The notes: a model not told the origin generated them from the letters alone. 64,000 bases of DNA from Zizania palustris (GCA_019279435.1 JAAALK010000086.1:21621913-21685912), one strand, 5' to 3'. Positions 1-12,030 are shown, counted from the first letter of the stretch. Numbers and translations: made by a program.

Positions 1-2525
1 CAGTGCTCCACTGATCTCACACCACTCAGCTCAGTGTAGGGCAAACAGCAAGGAGACTGTTCCACAGACGAAAGTTTGGCCCCGGGAGGCCGATTTATGG
101 CATCTGGCAACTGGCGTGCCCTGAGCCTATGGTCCACGCATGACGGCATGAGGCTTCAATGCTGGCGCCAGGGCCGTTCAGTGGCTCAGTGCAACTGCCG
201 CGACGCCCATTAATGGAGCAACTGTCGCGTAGAGAACCAGATTCTGCGCAATTTGCGTAGCCATAAGCCCATAAGCCGTTTCCTCTGCTTCTCGTTTCTC
301 GTTTCTTCGTCCCATCGGACCACAAGCACCAGCCATCAGGCTCGTAATCAGTAACCTGCATCTCGGTGCTCTGCAGCCTGCACGGCATTGCATTCATTCG
401 GTCCTTCCGTCGTTCAGACTTTCATAGCCTGACACTCCGGGTTGGCGCGGCAGGCGCAGTCAATCACACCTCTGCACCCAAAGGGCTTCATGGGCCTCGT
501 CCTGCGCCGACTGCCTCGCTAGTCGCCAGGCGCGAGCAATCGATTCTCAAAGGCATATGTGGCCCGTTTTGCGTTGGTTCTTAGTAGGCCACGGCCATCT
601 ACTCCCAATGATAAGAGACCACCAAAAAAAATAGAGAGGACGACGGAAAAAAAAGAGGGAAAGGGTAAGAGGGAATTCACGGGCTGTTATCAGTCCCACC
701 TACTAGAGGTTGGTGACAAATTACAATGCCTAGCGTGGTTTGATTGAAAAGTTGGGCTTTCCTTGAAAGATATAACGGTTCTATTCATTCCAAAGATTCC
801 ATGTGGTATAGACGAAAATACCATTTAAGATTGTGATGTTTGGACCGCTAAAAGAATGAAGCGATGGAAGTCTATTGAGAAATGATTGAGTTTATGTGAG
901 TGTAGGAGGCGAACACCGGTAGAGCGTGCTAAACGGAAATAAGGTGCCACACTTTTCTTGCAAACACACAAATAAACAAGAGATGGAGAGTGGTCTCATC
1001 CTGTTAATCACAAAGGATACAATTCTGAATCAGGGATCATCCCCGCTTAGCCAAGAGATCAGTTGGTAGGATTATTTAGTGTACAAAGAGCCACACAAAT
1101 ATCATACACTTTCCTTCGGCATGTGTATGCCAAATGATGAGGGAAGACCATGGAGGATGTCTGTAACCACAAAATTGGATGTGGTAGGCTGAACATGTTG
1201 TTTACCGGTCTGTGTTCTATCATGGACCTGTAATTCATTCCTCGAATCGAGACTTAAAGTGAATGAGCTCAACTAATGTGAAGGGGTCGTTAAGGTTAAG
1301 GTAACGGAGAATCCAAATCTAACTGGAGTTTTGAAGTATCCACCAACCTATTTTTTCTTTTAGCTAAATTAAAAAGCTTCAGGGGTCTATCGAGGCGTAT
1401 CCTTTTCAGCCATCGGGGCTAGGTTCGTCGAGGCGTAACCTTTTCAGCCATCTCTGTTCGACATCAATGTGGGGTGAGCGTGAGAGTTAAGACCTAATGC
1501 ACTAATAATTATTGCTATCATAGTCAGCGGCCACCATGCCTATAAAGGATTCTTAAGGGATAGAGTGTTAGATTACAAAGCCTAAGAGAATTCTCCGCTT
1601 ATAAGATATGTCAAATGTACATGAATGTGCGAACTTGTGGGGTGGACGTGTGGAAGCTAAAACCTAAAACTGTAACGTCTTCTAGGATGGATGTGGAAGC
1701 TAAAACCTAAAACGCTTACGTCTTGTGAGGTGGACGTGGAAGCTAAAAAGTAACGTCTTGTGGGGTGGACGTGGAAGCTAAAAACTAAAACGCTAACATA
1801 CTCTCTTTCTGCCAATCTGCTCCTAGCATCCAGTTAAACGGAACCGGCTATCTAATGTGTGAAGCTTATCTTAGTCGCCAATCTAACGGTGTAAACCTCA
1901 CCTAAGTTGCCATAAAACTACCTAATTTTGCGCTGGTTACTAGTAGACCACGGCCCAACCCAGATAGCCGCGCCGCTGAAACCACTGCACCGTTCGTTAT
2001 CTTGCACGTTCGGAAGGCCTCCTGGCGTCAGTTGATGTGAGACGAGGAATCACACACGTCAATAACAACACAAACCAACCGAGGGTACGTTTTGGACTAG
2101 CGCGCGCGTTGGTGATAAACTAACAATGTCGTAACAGCGGCAGTGGCAAACAAATGTGACGTTAGTATATATAATAGTATTCAGGAGAGAAGGAACAAAT
2201 GCACCCCAGATTTCAGAGCTGGGCATCAAGTTGCACTCGATCGAGTACAAATGATCGGAAAGCATGTTTCAGAATTTGTTTAGTGTTATTATAAACCTGC
2301 AGGCGCATGAAAGCCACGTTATATTTTTCTGTACAGTACAGAAGAATGAGCAGCAATGCAGACACGCGCACACATACACACCGCCCTGTACTGTTCTTAT
2401 CCGTTGCTCGTCGACGTAGCATGCGCAAAGCAAGATCTGTCTTTGCACGTGGCTGGAGCAGAAGACCATGCATAAAACAATGGGAGATTTCAGTACTGAT
2501 GTTGCGGTATCCTGACAAGACAATA
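1..2525. other. Intergenic, no gene recognised
   Basis: No convincing coding exon is visible. Short open frames on both strands (for example 95-397 minus and 2213-2631 minus) resemble no protein family I know and lack gene structure. The stretch holds a small tandem repeat at about 1635-1797, listed separately, and otherwise looks like ordinary grass intergenic sequence. Confidence 0.5.
1635..1797 (+). repeat. Degenerate tandem repeat, about 4 units
   Basis: A unit of roughly 35-45 bases recurs about four times, built on the phrase GGTGGACGTGGAAGCTAAAA followed by CCTAAAACG and GTCTTGTG. The units vary in length through internal deletions. A shorter duplicated phrase (CGAGGCGTAACCTTTTCAGC-like) occurs just upstream, at about 1393-1456. 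No coding potential is apparent. Confidence 0.6.
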
Positions 2526-2528
2526 TAA

Positions 2529-3212
2529 GGCCATCTTCAATGCGCTGCTTATAGAGGAGCTTAGGTAAAAAACCTCGGTTTTTTTTAAGCGGGCGGAAGC
2601 TTACGGCAGGAGGCGATGCTACATCTAGCATCGATGCCTCAGCAGCCGCTTCGATGAAAATTTTAGCTTAGCCATTTTGTCGATGACGCTGGTGGGAGGC
2701 AGTGAGATCAGGAGAAGCACGGCGATGACCACGAGAAAAAACCTTGTGAAGACGAGCAACGAACAGACAAAGGAGACCACGACACCGAGCTTGGGGAAGG
2801 AAGCCTCTCTACTCCTCTGCCTTGCAAACTAGCGATTAGGGAGCAGGGATTTTGGCTTTGTGAGATACTGAGATGGGGAGAGAGGGGCTCGTGACTAGTG
2901 TGTGGGGAAAGAGATGGAGGTGAGCGTGAAGTTACCTCATTCCTGTAACAATGTAAATGTGTAATGGATCATAAATCCTACCAGATGCAAGTATGGATCA
3001 AAAGTAAGTTTAAGCACCTATCTTTAACACAGCATTGAAATATGAGATTAGCATTGGACAATAGTGTGCTTAATAAGATGCTATGATTTCAAAAAATAAG
3101 TTTAAGCACCTTTCTTTAGCATATTCAATTGAAAATTAAGGCTCTTAAACAAAATGTTAGCACATTTTATTACTTTAGCATCTCTTTAAGCATTCATGCA
3201 TTAGAGGTGGCC
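2529..3212. mobile_element. Tourist/PIF-Harbinger-like non-autonomous element (684 bp)
   Basis: The ends form an imperfect terminal inverted repeat: GGCCATCTTCAATGC on the left, and the complement of GCATTAGAGGTGGCC on the right. The element is bracketed by a direct TAA at 2526-2528 and 3213-3215, the target duplication expected of PIF/Harbinger elements. The interior contains no transposase frame, so the copy is non-autonomous. Confidence 0.7.
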
Positions 3213-3215
3213 TAA

Positions 3216-3944
3216 TAGCATCTTTAGGCTTCAGCTAACAAATTTCAAGGCCAACAACAACAGTCATCCTGCACATATTTGCCCGTTTGTCACCGGTGTT
3301 TCTTTAACTTCTCGGCCCGATTATTTGCAGCCATGAATTGCTGGATGCATGGACGATGGAATGATTGTGCCAAAAGCAGATCACGACTAACTGGCTTTCG
3401 CATGTGACCATGAAGTGGGAAGATATCTACGTGAATTCCGACCAACTCGCCGCTCTTAATTAGCCGCACTGTCGTTTAATTTACATAACAAGCTAAGGAC
3501 GAACCCGTGGCTCGTCCCAAGGATCACTAGCTAGGTCATGTTTTTAACAAGGTTACGCATTTTATCCGATGTCAAATTACCTGGTGATGTTACTGCAGCC
3601 ATTAAACATATATATACTGTGGCCTCCAAGCCATCGATCTGTAATGTGACAGAAGCCTTTATCATCTGAGCAAGCAAGCAGCAATGAGCTACGACTTGTT
3701 TGTTTTGCATTAGTTCGTGAGGCACCTACTGCACATCGTACGAAGTCAAGTGTGCAACAGCTAATGCCTTGCCTTTTATTTATGAGCCACAGCTAGCAGA
3801 TGAAGTACACGGCCAAATCATTTTGCTTATCTTTGTCGCATGTCTTCGTTTCTGTCTGCCAATATGTTCGTTAGGATGTCGCAGTCTGCATGAAAAATTC
3901 GTAAGAAGAACGAGCCGCAATGCAGGGCACCGGCGGCGTCAGGT
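3216..3944. other. Intergenic, no gene recognised
   Basis: Moderately AT-rich sequence with no supported exon, RNA gene or clear repeat. The short frames here (3531-3725 minus and 3769-4089 plus) have no recognisable domain, and the second runs into the adjacent transposon. Confidence 0.4.
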
Positions 3945-3952
3945 CCGGTACG

Positions 3953-4507
3953 TAAAGATGGCAATGAGTCTATACCCATTGGGTATGACTATCACAAACC
4001 CATACTCGTTAGAAAAAAATCTTCTGTCAGATAATTCATATATACATGCGGGTATCATTTCTCCCCTAAACTCATACCCATGCGGGTAAATATACTCATC
4101 GGATACTCATACCCATCAATAAACATCACACACAAAATATGTTAACAAATAACAATTGTATATCTATTCCTACAAAAACAATGTTTCACCTAAATAGATC
4201 GATCAATAATTCAATCATAAGATCAAAATTACATATATAAATAAACTCTCAAACATAATACATCAATGACTTAATCTACAACAATAGCAACAATGATTTA
4301 AACTCTCAAAAATATAACTTATTGGGTGATGGGTACCCATCGGGTAACGAGTATGGATATTAGGAAACCATACTCATACCTGCATACCCATTGGGTACTA
4401 TTTTTCCCATTAATAGACCCACGGGTGAGCAATTTTACCCGTATATGTACCCTAATAGAGTAAAACCCCATCGGGTTTCGAATTTCGGGTACCCATTGCC
4501 ATCTTTA
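3953..4507. mobile_element. hAT-like non-autonomous element (555 bp)
   Basis: The termini are TAAAGATGGCAATG and its complement CATTGCCATCTTTA, a perfect 14-bp inverted repeat of the style seen in plant hAT elements. The flanking 8-bp sequences are CCGGTACG (3945-3952) and CCGGTATG (4508-4515), a target duplication with one mismatch. The inside is AT-rich, with many short phrases of the type CCCATTGGGTA near both ends. No transposase is present. Confidence 0.75.
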
Positions 4508-4843
4508 CCGGTATGGTGTGTTTGAAAACCTCCACGTATAATTTTTTTTCTGGCCTTAATTGAGTATTAGTTGGCGATTGTTTGAGTAGATTAAAATTGT
4601 GTTTGGGACCGTTCTGCTCCCAAACGTCTAGCCAAATAGGTTTAGATCTCAGTTTTTGAATCTGCGAAAAATGCATATCCACGATTTCGCTCCACATTTT
4701 TGGTGGAACACGTCAGGAGGTATTCCGTGGATTCAGTTTTTAAAACAAAATGTGGAGTTTGGGGTGGTAATTTACCCACCAATGTCATTATAAACTTATT
4801 GGTTCATCTTTTTAGTTTATATTTATTACTTTTCCATTCAGTA

Positions 4844-5049
4844 CTACCTATATTAACTTTTAAATGATATTGTTGACTTTCATCACAAACTTTGATTAAA
4901 TATCATTTATTTTGTTATAATTTGTTGTATTATTGAAGGTACTTTAAGTATAACTTATATTTTTTGCATATTTGCATATTTTTTATAAAACGAATGATCA
5001 AAGTTTGTGATAAAACTCAACGATATTTTTTAAAAGTTAATGGAGGGAG
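4844..5049. mobile_element. Stowaway-like MITE (206 bp, degraded)
   Basis: The left end reads CTACCTATATTAACTTTTAA and the complement of the right end reads CTCCCTCCATTAACTTTTAA, matching the Stowaway CTCCCTCC-type terminus. Inverted similarity continues inward for about 55 bases (ACAAACTTTGAT on both arms). The left flank is TA and the right flank is TG, so the TA duplication may have mutated on one side. Confidence 0.55.
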
Positions 5050-5269
5050 TGCTAAGTTAATATATTTCACATAATGGACATGAAAAATAATATAATTGGA
5101 GATTCATGTATAAACTCCAGGTTAAAATATTACACTCATACCAAATTGTACCATTCTTAAATCTGAATTCTCTCTGCAAGCCAAACAAATGTAAATATTC
5201 TACAGTGGAATAACAACTTCACTTTAGATCTGATTCTAAGTAAATTCCGTGGAGTGGAGCAAATTTTAA

Positions 5270-5388
5270 GGGCCTGTTTGGGAGCCCATAATCCCGGCCC
5301 ATTCCCTGGGGATGGGCCGGGATTTTAGTTCAAAATCCCGGCCCATCCCCAGGGAATGGGCCGGGATTATGGGCTCCCAAACCAGCCC
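5270..5388. mobile_element. Near-perfect hairpin MITE (119 bp, TAA duplication)
   Basis: Two arms of about 58 bases are almost exact reverse complements, each containing CCCGGCCCATCCCCAGGGAA or its complement, with only a few bases between them. Direct TAA triplets at 5267-5269 and 5389-5391 mark the insertion, as for Tourist-like elements. The minimal decay suggests recent insertion. It lies about 290 bases beyond the stop codon of the downstream kinase gene, possibly in or near its 3' region. Confidence 0.75.
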
Positions 5389-5680
5389 TAAAGGAGTGAA
5401 GTAGTCCGGACCCTAATTTGACCACGTCATCAGGCAAACTAATTTTCTTTGACTTCCACCAACCTGTACCTAATACGCGTAATCTGCAAGGCAAAAATTT
5501 GATTACTGAACTGCATATCACCGGCGCTACGAGATGCCATGAGGTTAGATCACATCACGAAATTTTTCTACACGATTCAAGTGCTTAAACTAATCTACCC
5601 TCCTAGACTACACAGTAGTAGCACACATTCACAAATCTACCCTAGAAAACAGGTACTATTCAGAAATCTACCCTACAAAG

Positions 5681-6847
5681 TTAAAACATCATCTTGCGGT
5701 CCAATCTCGATCCAACGGCCGAAGCCAACGCGAATGTCTTCTCCTGGAGCACGCGCACCACCTCGGCCATGGACGGCCTCAGGCCGGGGCTGTCGCTGAC
5801 GCACAGCAGGGCGAGCTCAGCCATCACGGCCGCCTCTTCGCCGTCGTGTTGGACTCCGAGCCTCCGGTCAACCACGTCGGACACTTTCGCCTCGGCGAGC
5901 GTGGGCCCCACCTCCGCGGTGAGACGGCGCCCGGTCTCGCGGCAGACGGCCTCCTTCCCTGTCACGAGCTCGAGCAGCAGCACCCCGAAGCTGTAGACGT
6001 CGCTCTTCTTGGTGGCAACGCCGGAGCGGATGAGGTGGGGGTCTACGTAGCCCGGGGATCCCATGACGGCTCGCGCCGACGGCCTGCACCCCACCGTGGC
6101 CGAGAAGCCGACGTGCGCCAAGCCGAAGTCGCAGAGCTTGGCGTCCAGGTTGGCGTCGAGGAGGACGTTTGACGTCTTGATATCACCGTGGATGACCGCC
6201 GGGTGTCGTTTCTCGTGGAGATACTCCAGCGCCATGGCCACCTGGAACGCAATCGCCACGCGCCGCGCCCAGGGCAGTACCGCCGCCACATCGCCTCCGT
6301 GGAGCCGTTCGTGGAGGTCACCATTCGGCGCGTACTCGAACACCAGCACACCTTCATCTGTGCAGAGATGCAAGAACGTTAGCAATTGATCGATTGATTC
6401 TGACTAGAGTCACGTTAATCGATAGTTCAGCGAGTTTGCTTGATTACCTCGTTCGTCGCAGTAGCCGAGGAGGCGGACGATGTGCGGGTGGCGGAGGGAG
6501 AGGAGTACCTCGAGCTCCTGGCGGAAGGCGCGGTGCAGGCGCTCGCTGCTGCAGTGGACCTTGACGGCGCCGAGGCGGGAGGACGACAACGACGCGAGGT
6601 ACACCGTGCTGAACCCGCCGTGACCGATCACCCTGGACGAGAAGCCACCCGTGACGTACTGCACCTCCGCCCACGCGAGCTGCCTCGCCGCCGCCGCCGC
6701 GCCGTTCTTGCAGCTCCGGTCCTCCTCCTCAACGCCCACGGCCGGATCCGCTGCCACCCTCGAGCTCATTGCACCAGCCTCCCCCCTCTTCCCGACGTCG
6801 CCACCGCTCCGGCCGACGCACGCAAAAAAGCCGCATCCGTCGAACAT
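5681..6847 (-). CDS. Receptor-like cytoplasmic protein kinase (At1g33260-like), two exons
   Basis: Predicted Ser/Thr kinase of 358 residues that transfers phosphate from ATP to proteins, probably in the cytosol or at the inner face of the plasma membrane. No signal peptide or transmembrane helix is visible. Exons run from 6847 to 6448 and from 6357 to 5681. The donor reads GAG|GTAAT and the acceptor CACAG|ATG, and joining them keeps frame through CDERDEGVLVF. The ATG at 6847 begins MFDGCGFF; the open frame extends upstream only through non-ATG codons. Visible motifs are the glycine-rich loop (about 74-84), catalytic Lys96 in GAVKVH, HGD at 190-192, DFG at 210-212 and GSPGYVDP at 233-240. The catalytic loop has HGD where most kinases have HRD, so it is a non-RD kinase. 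Length and layout resemble the short kinases related to Arabidopsis At1g33260. Subfamily assignment is from memory; kinase identity is secure. Confidence 0.88.
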
Positions 6848-6977
6848 TGTCGCGCGCCGAAGCAAGCGAGAGATCTACGCGCTCGCCTCTGGAGACGGCG
6901 GAATTGAAAGGCCGAGAAAACCAAGCTGCAACTGAGGATTCTGCCTTCGTTTGCTACAAGTCAAATGCATACTTGCG

Positions 6978-6985
6978 TTTATATA
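6978..6985 (-). promoter_or_regulatory. Probable TATA box of the kinase gene
   Basis: On the minus strand this reads TATATAAA, about 130 bases upstream of the chosen ATG at 6847. That leaves a 5' UTR of roughly 100 bases, a normal spacing for a plant gene. Confidence 0.45.
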
Positions 6986-7078
6986 TGCCAAGGTGCCAAT
7001 GCAAGGTGGTGCCTAGCCTTGTAGTTGTGGCTGCCTTTATTTGCACCTCGTGCTCGTGTTAGAGTGGACCGCGACTAA

Positions 7079-7422
7079 GGGGGCGTTTGGATAACAGAGC
7101 TAAATTTTAAGTCTTTGTGACATCGAATGTTTCGATACTATTTTGGAACATTAAATATAGACTATTTATAAAATCCATTCATAATCGATGGATTATTCGC
7201 GAGACGAATCTAATTAGTCTAATTACACTATAATTTGACAATATTGTGCTACAGTAAATATTTGCTAATTATGGATTACTTAGGCTTAATAAATCCGTCT
7301 CGCGAATTATTCTCCGATTCTACAATTATTTTTATAATTAGTTCACATTTAGTGTTTAAATTGATATACAAAAATCTGATGTGAGACAGACTAAATTTTA
7401 GTCCGTGGAACCAAACACCCCC
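7079..7422 (-). mobile_element. Tourist-like MITE, 344-bp family, copy 1
   Basis: The ends are GGGGGCGTTTGG and the complement of CCAAACACCCCC, flanked by TAA at 7076-7078 and 7423-7425. Internal phrases such as TCGCGAGACGAATCTAAT and CTGTAGCA-type sequence recur in the copies at 12031 and 20110. This copy is in the opposite orientation to those two. It lies upstream of the kinase gene. No coding capacity. Confidence 0.8.
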
Positions 7423-7603
7423 TAATCATTACCCAAAAAAGAAAGGTGAATCGTCACTACTACTTGCTTTTCTCTAATACTATATCTTCTTCCCTTTGTC
7501 TGACTTTTTTTAACATGTCAAACGTGCGGTTGACCGTAGCTGAGGGAATTTGAGATGATTACAAAATGACGAGCATTCTAAAATGGCACTTCTATCTGCT
7601 ATT

Positions 7604-7835
7604 TGATTGTCTCCAACAATAGATCCAAAACAGGGTACCTATATGTGGTATGAGTCGCAGTGAAGAAAATGAGTCTCGCACCTAAAAGTGTTTGTCTCCA
7701 ATAGAGAAGGCAAAACGTAAATGCATGGTGAGATTCGTTGCGCGTGAAGAAAAGCAAGAAGACTCTATTTTGGGTTTTGCTTGACCTCTCACCCAAAATA
7801 GGTATTGTGTTTGCCTACTATGTTGGAGCCAGATT
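7604..7835. repeat. MITE-like repeat, partner of 63420-63640
   Basis: Ends with the phrases TGTCTCCAACAATAG and CTATGTTGGAGCCAGA, an imperfect inverted pair. The middle phrase CACCCAAAATAG and the term TGCATGGTGAGATT recur, inverted, near 63530-63600. No target duplication could be fixed by eye. Confidence 0.4.
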
Positions 7836-8780
7836 TTGTATACAAAAACTATATGAAACATTCATTTATAGGTTTGGATATCATAATGGATATGCCGGTG
7901 TTCGTTAAATCGTTGGTCACTTGGTTTTTCTTTTGAAAACTACTGAGTAGAGTGCACTCTGGGGATGCAGTTGCCAATAAACTAAATTTGAGCCAATTAC
8001 TAGCCAAAAACTACTGGAATCACTATTTAATCTGAAATGAGCGGAACAAGTGATTTTTTAAAAAAGAATAACCATCGATAAACCAAATATAATACTAGCA
8101 GTTTGATGGATATAAAAAATAAAAAAGCTCATGATTTTCTAGGTTAGGAAACCGATAAAAAATTGGTCTTTTTGGCCGAACTGGTCCGTAAAAATTTCAC
8201 GTCCTGTGCAGTATATGAAACTACAAACCTGCTTATTTGTAATTAAAACAAATTGAAGGCGCTTGACTTAATTCGAAACATAATTTCAGATTGGATAGTT
8301 AAATTTGTATTTGTAATGATTCTGGAAACAAATGTGCTAATACAAGATTTTCTACACCTTTTAGCTGTAGTAGAAATAAGCACGCATCGGTTTGGATGCA
8401 TCAAGATCCAATCTGTAGCATTTGTTAGAAAAAAAAAATGAACAGCACAATAAGATCCACACTCTCTCCGAGTTGTTGAGTTGCAGCGAACAGTAACACC
8501 CCGATCTGAGCAACTTTTGCAGAGGATCTCGTTTGCAGCTACCAAGACAAATGATTGCTACAGTACCGATCAGATTTCGTGTTCCAGCTCTCATGCATTC
8601 TGCTTACTACCACAGCTAAGTGAAGATATAATACGTGGATGCTGATCACATTCAAATTCAATGCAAATTTGCAAGTTCGTGATAAAAAAATTTCGGTGCA
8701 AAAGGCATGCTGCTGCCCTCCGTGCAACGAGGAAACCTGGTTGGTGCGATCGGAAACTTGTTAACTGCCGGTTTAATGAA
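7836..8780. other. Intergenic, no gene recognised
   Basis: AT-rich sequence without a supported gene. Overlapping short frames between 8243 and 8788 on both strands have no recognisable domain and look fortuitous. Confidence 0.4.
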
Positions 8781-8785
8781 CAAGA

Positions 8786-9640
8786 CACAAGGCTTGTTTA
8801 TTTCTGAAAAGATGTTTGGTCGGATGATATACCACTAAGTATCAGATATCACATGCTTTTTGAGATTTGCTTGAATCCTTGGGATTCAATTGACAATGTG
8901 GTGGATGAACTGGGATGGAACATTCAACTTAGGAGGTCTGTATCTGAAAGTGAGTTGGATCGATTGAATGAACTTTATATCAAATTAGATGGAATAAAGA
9001 TCTCTGATAAAGAGGACCGGATAATTTGGAACTTGGAGAAGAAGTGTTTTTCCACAAAAGCTTTGTATTGAAGGATGACTTTTTGTGGTGTCGTTGATAG
9101 AGAATCAATGATCATCTGGAGGTGTTTTATTCCCCGGCTCTCAAAGTAAAAATTTTTGTTTGGCTCTTGTTAAAAGACAGAATCCAAGTGAGTAGCCAGC
9201 TTAAGAAAATGGGCTGGACAGGTAGTGAATCTTGCAAATGGTGTGCTCAGGAGGAAACTGTTTACCATTTTCCAATACCCCATCGCACAGATGATGTGAT
9301 GTTTTATTAGAGATGCTTTAAACTGGGATCTTTGCCTAAAAAGTGTCGATGATTTCTTCTTCTTTTGGCTTAACTGTTCAAGTGATAAAAACAAACTCAT
9401 TTTAATCTGGTTGTTAGCTGGGGTTTCTTGGTTCATTTGGCTGTAGCGCAATGACTTTGTGTTTAGAAATAAGATTCCTGACGATGTTGTTAGCATTATA
9501 TTGTTTATAAAATGACTTCGTTGCTATCTCAGTGGATGTTATTGGTGTCAAGCCGTGTGAAAGTGGAATCTAGAGTTTGGATGAATAATGTTGAGAAACA
9601 GCGAAATCTACCCTGATATATTAAGTTCACATCATTTGTC
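8786..9640 (+). pseudogene. Decayed L1-type LINE 3' end (zf-RVT region)
   Basis: Broken frames on the plus strand match the C-terminal part of plant non-LTR retrotransposon ORF2. First comes a stretch resembling the segment after the reverse transcriptase (8853-9071, with WDSIDNVVDELGW). Then follows a zinc-binding zf-RVT-like piece at about 9122-9290, with FVWLLLKDRIQVSSQLKKMG and the cysteines of CKWCAQEETVYHF. In-frame stops and shifts separate the pieces, so no product is expected. No poly(A) tail or target duplication is obvious, so the limits are approximate. Family assignment rests on pattern memory. Confidence 0.6.
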
Positions 9641-12027
9641 AATGGGGTTAATTTTTCATGTGCCACTATAATTTTTACGGTTTGCCAATATACCATCGAT
9701 GTGTCACTGACAGATGGGGACCACCACAGTCACTGACAGTGATATGTAGGCAATTTTTGAAAATTAAAATGACATCTGACTAATTTTCCCTCGTTAAAAT
9801 GCGCCTACCTGTTTGCTATCTATTCTTTACTATGTAATTTCTAGCTGATGGTAAAACCTGTGGTGCCTTGTGGGGTTGTTAAAACACACCCGAGAGTGTG
9901 ATCTCTCTTTGTTTTGGCTTGTAGCTGATGGTGAGGAAATTTCGTCCAAAATTGAACCGAGTAGTTGCGAAAGTTAAGATTCCCTGGTTTTCAGTTTGTA
10001 TTGTGAAAAAAATATAACTTTTTAAAAACCTGGTTGATTTTTAGACATGTTTAGCTTATGTTGTAACATCATAGCCAAGAAACTAGTTAAAAAAACTGAA
10101 CAAAGACAAACATAAGTGATAAATTCGTCTCTTTTAAATTGAAGAAAACAATTTGAAGCTAAACCTAGATACAACAGCTAGCACAGTGCATGTATGATTC
10201 ATCCTGGCATGTAACGTAGCCCGTAGCCTACGGCTTTCTTTTTGGGCCTTGGGGATCCGTCAAATTGGCCCACTCCAGTATTAAACCTAGACTTCCAAGT
10301 TAGCCCACAGGCAGGCCCGGCTCGGCTCGGTAAATAATCGTGTCATGTTTTGACGGGCCCAGGCAGGGCCGGGCCGGGCCGGGCCGCCCCGTTCGGCCAT
10401 CAACTCCCCTCTCCCCCAACAAAACACCAGCAGCGGAGAAGAGGCTCGCGAAAATCCGGCGACGCCGCGTGCATGTGATCGACCGACGCGACGAAAGACG
10501 AGTGGGCGACGCGCGCATATATGCCCGCACTCGACTCGATCGCGTGGCCGGCCCCCAAGCTACATAGCTTAGGCCGCGCGCGCTACCACACTGGCCCTCC
10601 TCTTCTCCTACATACGCAAGCGACGCGAACCAGCAGCCACGCCCGCAGTGGACGCCGCCGCGCGCGCGCGGGGCGGGCGTACGTGGTGACAAGCCGATTT
10701 TACCGGCGCGCGGTTAGGTCGAGGTCGAGGTCGAGGCGGTACGTACGTACGTACGTGAATCAAATCAGGAGCCGGGCGGGGCGGCCGGCGGCCGGCCGGA
10801 ATTATGGTTGAGAGGAGTGACTAGCTAGCTGGCCGGGCGTACGCGCGCGCGCATATAATGCTTTTGGTTCGGCCATGCGACCGGCGCGCGCTGTACTGCC
10901 CCTGGGGCCTGGGGGTGTGGGGCTCGCGCGCTATAGCTAGCGAGAGGTAGATCAGTAGATGGGCGCGTGACGCGTTCGGCTTCGACGCATCCCAAGCTAG
11001 CCCAGTAGTTATCTTGCTGCTGGAGGCTAGCTAGCTCGCTAGTCGCTACAGCCAAGTGAAGCAGCTAGCATGCACGCATGGGTTGAATTGTAAGGCACTG
11101 TGTGCCGACTGCCGTGCGTGACTGTGCGTGCGTGCGAGCTAGCGCACTAGTTATTAGCTGGTGGCGTGCCGTACGCGCGTGGTGTGAGGGCCACCGACGA
11201 TATGATCATCGACAACAGAACATGGACTCATGCAAATTGCGTTCCTGCATGCAGCTAGCTAGCCCTCTAGCTTCCGTAACTCCCCGGCCATGCATGATTA
11301 TATTCAATACTATAATCTAATCTCCTCCTCATCGATTCAATTAATTGTCCCTCAGTTAGCTCACTACTACTTTAGCTGCAAATTACGCACCTATATACGT
11401 AACAAGGTATTTGGCGAAGTGGATGCATGGACGGATGAGATGGATTGAAGCGACATATATAGCTAGGGTGGGGTGGCATTATACTGTAGCATCCATACAC
11501 ATGCATGCATGGACACATCCTCATGTACGTGTAGCCTAGCTAGCTTGCATAGATGAGCTAGCTAGCGCACGCATGTGACAACTAGCGGTAGGTGTGTGTA
11601 AGGGGGTGTGTGTGTGGTGCCACAGAATATAACAATACAAATGTCTGATCGATCTAAGTTTACAGTACTAGCTAGTTAGGTATGCAATGTCTCGTCCAAG
11701 TGATATATCCGGTGTAGACTGTAGTACAGACCTAAAGCTACTTCCTATATACAGTACACAGTGACGAATATATCTACCGCTAAATGGAACAGATCGGTAA
11801 ACGTGGTACTGAACTGATCACCGTTGTTTGGTTAGTTGCCGTCGGTACCAGCTGACGGACGGTTTTGTAAACCGTTCATACAGTACGATTTTATTTTTAA
11901 AATAATATTTTTGAGAACAAAATTTTAATTTTGGTACAAAAAGGTACCTGTCGGCGCACACTTGGTCGACCGAACGTTGTTGCGGAGCCTGACACATTTC
12001 GGCCGATGGTTGACCGAACTAGGCCGC
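9641..12027. other. Intergenic, GC-rich then TAGC/CATGCA-rich, no gene recognised
   Basis: From about 10230 to 11060 the sequence becomes very GC-rich, with simple runs such as GGGCCGGGCCGGGCC near 10368 and TACG repeats at 10739-10756. From about 10800 to 11600 it is crowded with the palindromes GCTAGC and GCATGC. Open frames here (10300-10692 minus, 10521-10811 plus) are composition artefacts with no domain. A distal promoter, a non-coding transcript or a degraded element are all possible; nothing decides between them. Confidence 0.4.
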
Positions 12028-12030
12028 TTA

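Noticed and set aside
6848..6865. Upstream extension of the kinase frame
   Set aside because: Begins with TTG on the minus strand. The ATG at 6847 is the first methionine in frame.
10200..11600. Possible microRNA gene
   Set aside because: Scanned for mature sequences of common plant microRNAs I remember; none was found.
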